Shown in pieces: positions 1-7,663 of a DNA stretch of 64,000 nucleotides (position 1 is the first letter of the stretch; every line of letters starts with the position of its first letter). Origin of the DNA: JAVBMV01 sp031552145 (GTDB lineage: Bacteria; Myxococcota; Myxococcia; Myxococcales; UBA5297). The notes below the pieces were generated by a model. That model was not told the DNA's origin. It saw nothing but the letters and a program-made list of their open reading frames with translations, and searched no databases. The stretch is from NCBI GenBank assembly GCA_031552145.1, contig JAVBMV010000011.1, positions 1-64,000 of the forward strand. Direction: 5' to 3'. The translations under genes and the position numbers were made by a program.

Positions 1-491
1 CGCCGAGGGAGTATGGTGATAGGCCGCCCCGCAGCTTCGGAGACCGTCCGGCGCGTCCCCCGAGGGAGTTTGGAGACAAGCCGGCTCGCAGCTTTGGCGA
101 CCGCCCCGCGCGCCCGCCGAGAGAGTTTGGTGATAGGCCGCCCCGCAGCTTCGGTGACCGTCCGGCGCGTCCACCGAGGGCGTTTGGCGACAAGCCCGCG
201 CGCAGCTTCGGCGACCGCCCCGCGCGCCCGCCGAGAGAGTTTGGTGATAGGCCGCCACGCAGCTTCGGTGACCGCCCCGCGCGCCCGCCGAGAGAGTTTG
301 GCGACAGGCCGCCGCGCAGCTTTGGCGACCGGCCCGCGCGCCCGCCGAAGGAGTTTGGCGACCGGCCGCCACGCAGCTTCGGCGATCGCCCGGCGCGTCC
401 GCCGAGGGAGTTTGGCGACAAGCCGGCGCGCAGCTTCGGTGACCGCCCGGCGCGTCCGCCTCGGACCGGCTACAAGCGCTCCTCGAGCTAG
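1..491 (+). CDS. C-terminal Arg/Pro/Gly-rich repeat tail of an RNA-binding-type protein (5' end outside window)
   Basis: The frame that begins at base 3 is open from the window edge to a TAG at 489-491 and gives about 162 residues. It is made almost entirely of a 19-residue unit of the form REFGDRPPRSFGDRPARPP, ending in TGYKRSSS. Each unit contains two FGDRP half-units. Arg/Gly/Pro/Phe-rich tails like this are known at the C-termini of bacterial DEAD-box RNA helicases and some other RNA-binding proteins, where they bind RNA without sequence specificity; that assignment is inference because the catalytic part lies outside the window. The other open frame (from ATG 13) reads the same repeats as Ala/Arg/Ser-rich sequence and is judged a shadow. 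The tail should be disordered and strongly basic. Confidence 0.72.
   Translation, partial: PREYGDRPPRSFGDRPARPPREFGDKPARSFGDRPARPPREFGDRPPRSFGDRPARPPRAFGDKPARSFGDRPARPPREFGDRPPRSFGDRPARPPREFGDRPPRSFGDRPARPPKEFGDRPPRSFGDRPARPPREFGDKPARSFGDRPARPPRTGYKRSSS
4..459 (+). repeat. Eight tandem copies of a 57-bp coding repeat
   Basis: The motif cgagggagt or cgagagagt recurs at 4, 61 and 118 and then every 57 bases to about 459. The period is a multiple of three, so copy-number changes keep the frame. Copies differ mostly by synonymous or conservative changes (Lys/Arg, Ala/Pro). Confidence 0.9.
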
Positions 492-493
492 AG

Positions 494-556
494 TGCCGAA
501 TGAGACTCCGAAGTTTGACCGACGCCCAGGCGCCGTCTAACTTCGGAGGTTCGGCA
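494..556 (+). promoter_or_regulatory. Inverted repeat masking the ribosome binding site of the HEAT-repeat gene
   Basis: TGCCGAA (494-500) pairs with TTCGGCA (550-556), and CTCCGAAG (506-513) pairs with CTTCGGAG (541-548). This gives 15 base pairs around a 27-base loop. The right arm contains the GGAG of the Shine-Dalgarno sequence (545-549) and reaches the A of the ATG at 556. There is no T-run, so a classical terminator is less likely than an mRNA structure, but it could also end the upstream transcript. Confidence 0.6.
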
Positions 557-2733
557 TGGTGCCGTCTGGAGACCGAGCGCTCCTTCTCCTGCGTAAGGAT
601 GGGATGGAAGAGAAGAGACCTCCAAGAGCTTGGTCTCCCAAGAGGTGGAGGGGGAGGGCGCTGATCGGCCTCGCCGCGGCCGCGCTGCTCATCTCCGCTC
701 TTCCGCTCCACAGGTGGTGGGAGCGGCGCGAGCAGCTCAGGAGCTTGGCCGATGGTCGGCTCGATCCGGCGGCTCGCCTCGCGCTGGTGCAGTCGCTCTC
801 GGCTTCCGCCCTCTCGGAGGCCTCGAATGGGAGCTCCGGAGAGCGGAGCGATTACGCCATTCTGTTGCTCTTGGCTCAGGACCGCTCGCCCAAAGTGAGG
901 CAGGCTGTCGCGCGCAGCCTGGGCGAGCTCAGGAGTGCCAGCGCGCTCGATGTGCTCGGCGATCTGCTGCTGGATGGCGTGGCCGAGGTGCAACTGGAGG
1001 CCGCGCGCAACCTCACGCGCTTCCCCGCGGAGCGCTACCGCCCGCACTTTGTTTCGGCTTACCAAACCAAAGAAGGAGCGACCCGCCGGCTCATCGCCGC
1101 CGCGCTGGGGCCGCGCGGCGTGCCCGACGCCATTCGCCTAGAGTCGGCGACGCTCTGGACCAAGAACCTCAAGGCCTTCGAATCGGGTGGGCTCTCCGAG
1201 CGAATCGGCGCTGCCGAGGATCTCGGGAGAAGCGGCAGGGGAGAGGCGACCGAGCGGCTGCTGTTAGCGCTCGAATCGGACCACTCGTTGCTCGCCGCCG
1301 CCGCCGCTCGCGGCTTCGCCCGCTCGAAGGATCTGCGGGCCGTGGGGCCGCTGAGCGAGGCGCTCTCGGCCCGATCGTTGGAGCTCCGAGAATCCGCCGC
1401 CGTGGCGCTGGGCGAGCTGGGCGACCTGAGCGCCATCGCGCCGCTCGTCGAGATGGCCCGCGACGGGGGGAGCGGCGCGCCGACCGCGGTTCGCGCGCTC
1501 GAGAAGCTGATGGCGAGACCGGGCGGAGAGGCCGCAAAGAGCGCGCTCTGCCAGCTCACCGTAGAGGCGGCCGCGCCCGAGCTCGCGCGGAAGCTGGGCC
1601 TATCGCTGCGCGCGCGCGGTGGCTGCCCCACCGAGCGGCTCGTCTCGAGGCTGACGGGAAAGCCGGAGCAGCTCGCTGCCTCTCTGGCGGCGCTCGAGGG
1701 GCTGGGCCGGCGCGGTGGCGCGAAGCAGCTCTTGGCGTTCGTCGAGTCTGGCCCATACGAAGTAAAGCTCGCGGCGGTGCGGCTGCTGCGCGAAGTGACG
1801 CTGCCCGAGGCGATGCCGCTCTTATCTCGCCTAATGCTCGAGAGCGAGGCGCGGCTGAATGCCCAGGCAGGCGAGGCGCTCCCCGCGCCGAGAGAGGGCG
1901 CGCTCGCCTTCCTTGCCTTCGAAGAGGAGGCCAAGGGCGAGCCGGAGAGTGAGCTCGACGCGCATGTCGTGCTCTCGCAAGAGGTGGAGTGGATGGTCGC
2001 CCTCGTCGAGGCTGCTTGGCGCCAGGGTGTGGAGGGGAGTGAGCAACGCGCTGTCGCCCTCTCATTCGATGTGCGCGAGCCGGTGAGAGGGGCTGGCTGC
2101 AGGTTGCTGATGGAGCGTCCCCATGACTGGCCCGAGCTGGCGGAGCGCTGCCTCGTAGCGCGTGCGCCCTCGGTGCTGCGCGCGGCGCTCGAGGGGGCAG
2201 AGCGGGGCGGCGGCAGCGCCCTGGAGCCCTTGGCGCGGGCGCTCCCTTTCACGGGGCCCGAGATGGGGCGCGTGGCGCTCTTGATGGCGGGAATCTTTGA
2301 AGCGGCTGACGAAACCGAGCGGTCGGAGCGGCAGGTCGCCCCCACCTGCGAGGCCGGCGCGCGGCGCGGCGGTATATCGCCTGGCGAATGGCCAGACGCG
2401 GAGCAACTGGTCGAGCTCTTTACGTCGATGCTCCCGGTAGCGCCCCTCTCGGCCCGGGCCGGCCTCATCGAGGCGCTCGGACGGGTTGGGGCCAGAGCCA
2501 TTGGCCATGTGAGGATGGCGGCCGCCACTCCGCTGCGATACGAGCTCTTCGGCGAGCGCCCAGAGCTGCGCGCCGCCTCCGCCAAGGCGCTCGGGCTTCT
2601 TGGAGACGAGGCCTCGGCGGACGGGCTCGAGGCGTTGCGCTTCGATTATGACGTCGAGGTCCGCCGCGCCGCGGCGGAGGGGCTGGGCAGATTGCAGCGC
2701 GGCGCGCCGGTGGAGCAACTCGCGGAGCCCTGA
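556..2733 (+). CDS. Membrane-anchored HEAT-repeat protein
   Basis: This 725-residue protein has a short basic N-terminus, one hydrophobic segment (about residues 33-51, ALIGLAAAALLISALPL) and then a long run of HEAT or PBS-lyase-like repeats. Typical units read VRQAVARSLGELRSASALDV near the start and VRRAAAEGLGRLQRG at the end. HEAT repeats form alpha-solenoids that bind other proteins, so a scaffold role on the periplasmic face of the inner membrane is inferred. ATG 556 has GGAGG six bases upstream. ATG 604 with AAGGA is an alternative and would remove 16 residues. No catalytic motif is visible. It is followed on the same strand by a carboxypeptidase-regulatory-like protein. Confidence 0.85.
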   Translation: MVPSGDRALLLLRKDGMEEKRPPRAWSPKRWRGRALIGLAAAALLISALPLHRWWERREQLRSLADGRLDPAARLALVQSLSASALSEASNGSSGERSDYAILLLLAQDRSPKVRQAVARSLGELRSASALDVLGDLLLDGVAEVQLEAARNLTRFPAERYRPHFVSAYQTKEGATRRLIAAALGPRGVPDAIRLESATLWTKNLKAFESGGLSERIGAAEDLGRSGRGEATERLLLALESDHSLLAAAAARGFARSKDLRAVGPLSEALSARSLELRESAAVALGELGDLSAIAPLVEMARDGGSGAPTAVRALEKLMARPGGEAAKSALCQLTVEAAAPELARKLGLSLRARGGCPTERLVSRLTGKPEQLAASLAALEGLGRRGGAKQLLAFVESGPYEVKLAAVRLLREVTLPEAMPLLSRLMLESEARLNAQAGEALPAPREGALAFLAFEEEAKGEPESELDAHVVLSQEVEWMVALVEAAWRQGVEGSEQRAVALSFDVREPVRGAGCRLLMERPHDWPELAERCLVARAPSVLRAALEGAERGGGSALEPLARALPFTGPEMGRVALLMAGIFEAADETERSERQVAPTCEAGARRGGISPGEWPDAEQLVELFTSMLPVAPLSARAGLIEALGRVGARAIGHVRMAAATPLRYELFGERPELRAASAKALGLLGDEASADGLEALRFDYDVEVRRAAAEGLGRLQRGAPVEQLAEP

Positions 2734-2804
2734 ACCGCTCCATCCCTTCGGGCAATCCCTTTGGGCACGAGCCAGCGCAGCTTTGGCCCATGGCGAAGGG
2801 CTCG

Positions 2805-3461
2805 ATGAGGCGCAGAGGCGATGGGTGGGATCTCCCCCCGCGGGGTGCGCGCTGGCATGTGCTGGCGCTGGCATGGCTCCTGCTATCCCCCGCGGCCCAT
2901 GGAAACGAAGCGGAAGCGCAGGGGCCAAGGGCGCAATCTGGAACGGGCGCTTTGCGCGGCCGTGTGACCAGCGATGGACGCCCCGTGCTGGGCGCGGCGC
3001 TCTTCGCGCTCTCGGGCGGCACCACCACGAGCGATGAGAATGGCTACTTCGTGTTGCCCGAGCTGCCGGCGGGGACGCTCTACGTGGTAGCGGCGCTGCC
3101 CGGCTTCAACTCGCGCTCGGCCCTGGTCGAGATCGTGGCGGGCGGAATCGTGGAGCAGCCCTTCGAGTTGGAGGCCAATGTCCTGGGAGGGAGCGCCGCG
3201 CCGCTGCGGACGCTGGTGACGGGCGTCGTCCTCGACGAGGAGAGCGGCGCGCCCATCCTCGACGCGACGATTTCAGCTCAAACGATTGAGGGGGAGGCGC
3301 GCGCGCCGGTCGACGCGGGTGGCCACTATGCCATCGGTCCTTTCGGCGGGAGCGACGTCGAGCTCACCGCCGAAGCGCCGGGTTATGCCGCGGCGCGCGT
3401 GGTCGCGCCCATCGCCAGCGCCGATGGGCTCGCCAACTTCGCGCTGCGCCGCTCCCAGTGA
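2805..3461 (+). CDS. Secreted protein with two carboxypeptidase-regulatory-like domains
   Basis: The 218-residue product starts with MRRRGDGWDLPPRGARWHVL, then a hydrophobic signal segment (LALAWLLLSPAAHG) and a probable cleavage near AHG/NEA. Two beta-sandwich modules of the CarboxypepD_reg type follow. The first contains GRVTSDGRPVLGAALFAL and the second GVVLDEESGAPILDATISA. Both have the usual 'gain a default, add a variant' pattern with a GYF or GHYAIGPF strand. I chose ATG 2805 because GAAGGG lies four bases upstream; ATG 2790 has no recognisable ribosome site. Such domains are common in envelope proteins of this phylum and have no enzymatic activity of their own. Its 3' end is 7 bases from the convergent next gene. 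Confidence 0.8.
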   Translation: MRRRGDGWDLPPRGARWHVLALAWLLLSPAAHGNEAEAQGPRAQSGTGALRGRVTSDGRPVLGAALFALSGGTTTSDENGYFVLPELPAGTLYVVAALPGFNSRSALVEIVAGGIVEQPFELEANVLGGSAAPLRTLVTGVVLDEESGAPILDATISAQTIEGEARAPVDAGGHYAIGPFGGSDVELTAEAPGYAAARVVAPIASADGLANFALRRSQ

Positions 3462-3468
3462 CGGGGGC

Positions 3469-5712
3469 TCAGGCGCGCGCGCGCCCGATCGCAAGCCGCC
3501 CAAGGGCAAAGAGCACGAGGAGGAGCGTCCCCGCGAACGAAGCGGAGGGGCTGCCGCCCACGCCACAGCCGCAGCCGCTCTCCTCCACCTTCTTGATGAT
3601 CTTTGGCGCCACGGCGTAGCAGGTCGACTCGACGCACTCCGCATCGGTGGCGCAGTCGTCGTCGCTGGCGCACTTCTCCTTGCAGAGAGGCTCTGGTGCC
3701 TCTCCCTCGCTGGTGGGCGTAGCCATCGCGCAGCCGAAGGGGGCGCACGTCTCGACGGGGTGGACGCAGTCGAAGCTGGCGCCATCGCACCAGCCCTCGC
3801 AGCGATCGGGGAGCTGCCCCTCCTCGAGCTGCCCGATGGTGAGCTGGGTGCGGCAGCGGGGGCGCTCGCCGTGCGGTGTCTCGTTGCGCCCCACCGGCGT
3901 GCAGATCCCCGTCGATCCGTAAATATCGCAGGCGGAGCAGGAGCCCGCGCAGCGGCTGTTGCAGCAGCGCCCATCGACACAAAAGCCGGTGACGCAGGTG
4001 CGGTCGGTGTCACAGGTGGAGCCGCGCGCGATCTTGGCGGCGCAGCGACCCTCGGTGCAATAGAAGGCCTCTCCGCACTCTTCATCCGTGGCGCAGTCCA
4101 GGATGGTCAGTTCCTTCGCGGTGCCCGCCTCATCGTTGCAGGTGATCGTCACGCTTCCCGCGCCCACAGCGGTGAGGATGCGCGCCGAGACGACCGCCTT
4201 GCCAGGATCGCTCGAGGTGCACTGGAGCAGATCGTCGGCGAGCGCTGGCGTGGCGGAGAGCGTCACCATCTGCCCGCGATAGAGCGGCTTCGTGGGGAAG
4301 CCGACCGCCCCGAGGGGCTGGTATTGGAAGGCGCCAAGGTCGCACCCCATCAGCTCTGGTTGTTCCGAGGGCTCGGTGGGGCGGCTCCTGCCGCGCGCGT
4401 CGACGAGGTCGGCCTCGAGCTCACCCTCGTTGCAGCGCGCCGCCCTGCGCGCGGCGCTCGCGCGGTCGAGCCGGAGCGTCGGGACGCCCGTGGTGGCGTT
4501 CACCGTGGAGAGGGTCGTGGCGATCCTCGCGAATCCCAACAAGGGCTCTGGCCCGGACCGGATGGCGCCCGGCGCCCCCGTCGAGCTGAACGCGCCGAGG
4601 TTGGCCGACTCGGAGATGAGCTGCGCCGTATAGCTGCCCATGCCCCCAGGGAGCCAGCTGCTCGCGACGTCCACCAGCGTGCGCCCCGCGCCGTCGGTGT
4701 TGCCGCTGAAGAGGGAGCGCTTCACCGTTACGAGAGAGCCCTCGGCCCGCCCCGTCACGAGGTTGGAGCCGTTGGCCAAGGAGAAGAGGGCGGTGCCCGG
4801 GCCGCCGCCCTCGGCCGGCTTGGCCAGGTTGCCGCCGCTGGAGGTATTCGTCGCGGCGGTCACGAAGTCCAAAGAGAGCTCTCCATTCAAATTGAAGATG
4901 GCGCTCCCGATGCCGCTGCCGCTCGCCATGGCGCCCTCCGAGCCCAGGCCACCGTTGGCCGCATTGGCGTGGAAGGTGACGTTTGTCAGGGTGACCTTCC
5001 CCCCCTGGTTGAAGAGGGCGCCGCCCAGCCCCGCGCCGCCTCCGCCGCTCCCGAAGCCTCCTCCCACGACATCGTTCATGGGGTTGGTCAGCGGGCCCGC
5101 CGGCGCGCTGGGGCCGCGATTGCCGCCGAGCGCCGTGTTGCCGTAGAGCGCGACGCGCTCCAGCACCAGCTCGCCTGCGTTGTAGATAGCGCCGCCCATG
5201 CCAGCGCCGCCCACCGTGGGGGCGTCGTTGCCGCGCGCCAAGCCGTTCGTCAGCGAGAGGTCGCGCAGCGTCAGCTTTCCGGAGACGGCGACGTTGAAGA
5301 TGCGCCCGCGCTCCGCGGGGTCGGCGCCGAGATTCTCGGCGCTCATCAGCGTCGCGCCACCGCCCTCCAAGATGATCGCGCTCTCGATGGTCGGCAGGCC
5401 GGCGGGGCCGTAGAGCGTACTCAGTGGGAGGTGGAGGCGCACCAGCTTCTCTCCATTGAGCGCGAGCGTCACCGTCCCACCGCCGTCGTGGTTGAGGATG
5501 CAGAGGGCGTCCGCCAGGGTTCGTTCGTCGGCGCTGGGGGTGGGAGTGGAGACAGAGGAGAGGGGCGCGCACTCCGAGGGGGCGAAGTGGAGGTGGCCGC
5601 CGTCGTTGGTGACGAGCAGCGTCTCTTGAGCCCAGGCGTTCGCGGGCAGGCCGACTGACGTGAGCGCGAAAAGAGAAATAAGGGGCGAAGCGAAGCGTGC
5701 CGCGAGTGCCAT
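3469..5712 (-). CDS. Beta-helix, Cys-rich surface protein with MYXO-CTERM-like sorting tail
   Basis: The 747-residue product has a signal peptide (LFALTSVGLPANAWA). The long central region is of the choice-of-anchor Q or polymorphic-outer-membrane type, with repeated patterns such as GGAGMGGAIYNAGELVLERV and GGALFNQGGKVTLTNVTF, and a GCDLGAFQY motif. A Cys-rich module follows (CATDEECGEAFYCTEGRC and similar), which resembles EGF- or Dickkopf-like myxobacterial repeats. The end is a Gly-Cys-Gly-Cys motif, a hydrophobic stretch (FAGTLLLVLFALG) and an Arg-rich terminus. In this phylum that arrangement is recognised as the MYXO-CTERM signal for surface sorting. ATG 5712 has GGGAG five bases upstream. 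A surface-exposed adhesive or protective protein is inferred; the ligand is unknown. Confidence 0.88.
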   Translation of the reverse strand: MALAARFASPLISLFALTSVGLPANAWAQETLLVTNDGGHLHFAPSECAPLSSVSTPTPSADERTLADALCILNHDGGGTVTLALNGEKLVRLHLPLSTLYGPAGLPTIESAIILEGGGATLMSAENLGADPAERGRIFNVAVSGKLTLRDLSLTNGLARGNDAPTVGGAGMGGAIYNAGELVLERVALYGNTALGGNRGPSAPAGPLTNPMNDVVGGGFGSGGGGAGLGGALFNQGGKVTLTNVTFHANAANGGLGSEGAMASGSGIGSAIFNLNGELSLDFVTAATNTSSGGNLAKPAEGGGPGTALFSLANGSNLVTGRAEGSLVTVKRSLFSGNTDGAGRTLVDVASSWLPGGMGSYTAQLISESANLGAFSSTGAPGAIRSGPEPLLGFARIATTLSTVNATTGVPTLRLDRASAARRAARCNEGELEADLVDARGRSRPTEPSEQPELMGCDLGAFQYQPLGAVGFPTKPLYRGQMVTLSATPALADDLLQCTSSDPGKAVVSARILTAVGAGSVTITCNDEAGTAKELTILDCATDEECGEAFYCTEGRCAAKIARGSTCDTDRTCVTGFCVDGRCCNSRCAGSCSACDIYGSTGICTPVGRNETPHGERPRCRTQLTIGQLEEGQLPDRCEGWCDGASFDCVHPVETCAPFGCAMATPTSEGEAPEPLCKEKCASDDDCATDAECVESTCYAVAPKIIKKVEESGCGCGVGGSPSASFAGTLLLVLFALGRLAIGRARA

Positions 5713-5845
5713 GGAGTCTCCCAGAGTGTGCGTCGGGCGCGTTGGGCGAAGAGTGCCGCGCTACCTTCGCCGCTCCGAACCAGTCGGTCAAGCGGGGCGG
5801 AGGAGACGGTTGCGCTGGCGCGCGCCTTTGGACAAGCTCGCGCCC

Positions 5846-7201
5846 ATGGTCAGTCCCCCAAAGCGCGCGCATCACCGACTCCTGTTGCTCATACTGCTGC
5901 TGGCGGCCGGTGCGCTCTGGCTCGTCGCCGCGCTCTTTGCGCGCGCGCCGAGCGGGGAGGGCGACGCAGCGGGGGGAGCGAGGGGGCGCAAGGGGGAGTT
6001 GGGCGCCGCAACAGAACTCTCGCTCGGCGAAGAGGGGCGGTGGGTGGCGCTGAAGAGTCCGCTCCTCTCGAAGAGCGCTGCCATGGCGCTCGCGCCCGAA
6101 GCGCTCCTCGTTCTCGGCGAAGGCGAGAACGCGCCCTCCGCGCTCCCCATGCTGTACGACGCGCGCGGTGAGGCGCGTGCCATCGAGGCGCCGATGGCGC
6201 TCACGCGCCTCTTCGAGGCCGACGGGCGACTCTTCGCCGCGGGGAAGCATGAGGGGCGGCCGCTTCTCATTGCGCTGCCCGATCCCAATAAGGCGCCGGA
6301 GGAGGGCGCCCAGGTCTCCCTGCTGCCCTGTATGCCTTCGGCCCTGGCGGGACGGGGCCAGCTCTATCTCATAGGGTGCGAGGGCGAGGGCGAGGGGGCG
6401 CCTCGCCTCGCCCTGAGCCGCGACGGCGGCAAGCGCTTTGTGCTCATAGAGATGCGGAGGCCCGCGCTCCAAGGTGTTCCGGCCTCCGCGCGCGTCCGCG
6501 TCGAGGGCGTGAGCGTGGGTGCCGACGGCGCCCTCGCCGTGGCGCTCGCGCTCTGCTGGCGCGAGCCGGGTCAAGCGGGTGAGCAGGGTGAGGAAGGTCC
6601 GGCGGCGCAGCTGGAGTGGTGCCTTGCGGTGGCGGGAGTCGGCTCGGGCGCCCGTTTGAGTTACGAGCCCCTTCCCGGCCTCTCCTCTATCGCGGCGCTG
6701 CTCCCGGCGGGCGCCGGCTTCCTCGCGCTGGGGTGGGAGGGGGATGGGCGCCTGGGGCTCTGGCGCCTGCGCGAAGAGGGGGTGGGGCGCGAGGGGGACC
6801 GTTCTCCACCCTGCGACGCGCCGGGATCGGCCTACCTGCTTGGGGCGCGGGAGGTCGCCGCGCTCTGCGGCGGGGAGCTCTTGCTCTCGCTCGATGGTGG
6901 TCTCGTCTGGTCGCGCCACGCCGCGCCCGGACGGATCACGCGGCTCTTCGGTGGCTCGTTGCGCCTGGTCGCGCTGACGGAGCAGGGCCCCTTCGAGGGG
7001 CGCTTCCTGGGGCGCAGCGTCAGCGGGGCTGTCTCGCGCCAGCTTCCCGCGGGCGCGCCCTCCGCACCCACGACCCCACCCGCGATACTCCCTGCTGGCA
7101 AGGGCGCTGGCGAGGGTGTCGGCGAAGCGGCGGCGAGCAGTGCCGGCGGGCGCGCCCCATCCCTCCCGATCTCCATCGAGGTGCGCGAGCCAGAGCCCTG
7201 A
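5846..7201 (+). CDS. Signal-anchored extracytoplasmic protein with Asp-box (BNR-like) motifs
   Basis: From ATG 5846 the protein has 451 residues. The first 35 form a basic start and a hydrophobic segment (LLLLILLLAAGALWLVAALF), a signal anchor or uncleaved signal peptide. Two Asp-box-like motifs, LSRDGGKRF and LSLDGGLVW, suggest a sialidase or BNR-type beta-propeller, but no glycosidase catalytic set is evident. The last 50 residues are Ala/Gly/Pro-rich. Longer reading back to 5660 would overlap the divergent gene and adds Arg-rich sequence with no signal, so 5846 is preferred although its ribosome site is weak. Function unknown. Confidence 0.72.
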   Translation: MVSPPKRAHHRLLLLILLLAAGALWLVAALFARAPSGEGDAAGGARGRKGELGAATELSLGEEGRWVALKSPLLSKSAAMALAPEALLVLGEGENAPSALPMLYDARGEARAIEAPMALTRLFEADGRLFAAGKHEGRPLLIALPDPNKAPEEGAQVSLLPCMPSALAGRGQLYLIGCEGEGEGAPRLALSRDGGKRFVLIEMRRPALQGVPASARVRVEGVSVGADGALAVALALCWREPGQAGEQGEEGPAAQLEWCLAVAGVGSGARLSYEPLPGLSSIAALLPAGAGFLALGWEGDGRLGLWRLREEGVGREGDRSPPCDAPGSAYLLGAREVAALCGGELLLSLDGGLVWSRHAAPGRITRLFGGSLRLVALTEQGPFEGRFLGRSVSGAVSRQLPAGAPSAPTTPPAILPAGKGAGEGVGEAAASSAGGRAPSLPISIEVREPEP

Positions 7202-7216
7202 GCGCTTCGACTCATC

Positions 7217-7498
7217 TCAGCGCGACAGGTAGACGACCAGCGCGATGACGAGCGTGATGGTGCAGATGGCCAGCGCCAGGATCGGGAACTCCCAACCGTG
7301 CCAACGGCGAGGCCTGATCAGGCGCAGGTCGGGCAGCTCCTTGGCCTTCACCCAAGTGTCGCTTCCCTCGCGGCGCACCTCGTCTTCGTCATCGATGAAT
7401 TGGCGGCTGTAGAGCATGCGTAGCTCTGCATAGGAGGAGACCACCAGCTCGCCTTCGCCGTTGCGGATGTGGTAGCGCCTCTCGGGCAGATGACTCAT
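7217..7498 (-). CDS. Small tail-anchored protein with a GYF_2-like domain
   Basis: The 93-residue product has an N-terminal ~60-residue domain (YHIRNGEGELVVSSYAELRM ... WVKAKELPDL) that follows the pattern of the GYF_2 or DUF4339 family, a peptide-binding fold often fused to membrane segments. It ends with one transmembrane helix (FPILALAICTITLVIALVVY) and a two-residue SR end. This fits a tail-anchored protein with its domain in the cytoplasm. GGAGAAG precedes the ATG by a few bases. It is divergent from the glycolytic cluster. The family call is from pattern only. Confidence 0.72.
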   Translation of the reverse strand: MSHLPERRYHIRNGEGELVVSSYAELRMLYSRQFIDDEDEVRREGSDTWVKAKELPDLRLIRPRRWHGWEFPILALAICTITLVIALVVYLSR

Positions 7499-7557
7499 CT
7501 TTCTTCTCCGTGGGGTGAGGTACCGGGAGCATACGCCTCGAAGGGGCGGGAATCTCG

Positions 7558-7586
7558 TTGACGCTCGGGGGGCGTGGGGCTAGGGT
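7558..7586 (+). promoter_or_regulatory. Promoter-like site ahead of gap
   Basis: TTGACG (7558-7563), a 17-base spacer and TAGGGT (7581-7586). A 7-bp hairpin GCCGCCG/CGGCGGC (7616-7622 and 7629-7635) lies in the inferred leader. Confidence 0.6.
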
Positions 7587-7663
7587 GCCTTTACTCTCAT
7601 TCGCAGTCTAGATTGGCCGCCGTTCACTCGGCGGCTCCCTATTGGACTTACTCAAGCAAGGAG

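Noticed and set aside
13..540. Open frame from ATG 13 (Ala/Arg/Ser-rich)
   Set aside because: The frame one base earlier in phase (starting at base 3) gives a coherent RPPREFGD-type repeat protein ending at 491; the ATG 13 frame is a shadow of the same repeats.
3286..5658. Long plus-strand frame opposite the beta-helix gene
   Set aside because: The minus-strand gene has a signal peptide, Cys modules and a MYXO-CTERM-like end; the plus frame is Arg/Ala/Gly-rich shadow coding of high-GC DNA.
4421..6919. 832-residue minus-strand frame
   Set aside because: It overlaps two supported genes in other frames and has a low-complexity Arg-rich composition with no domain.
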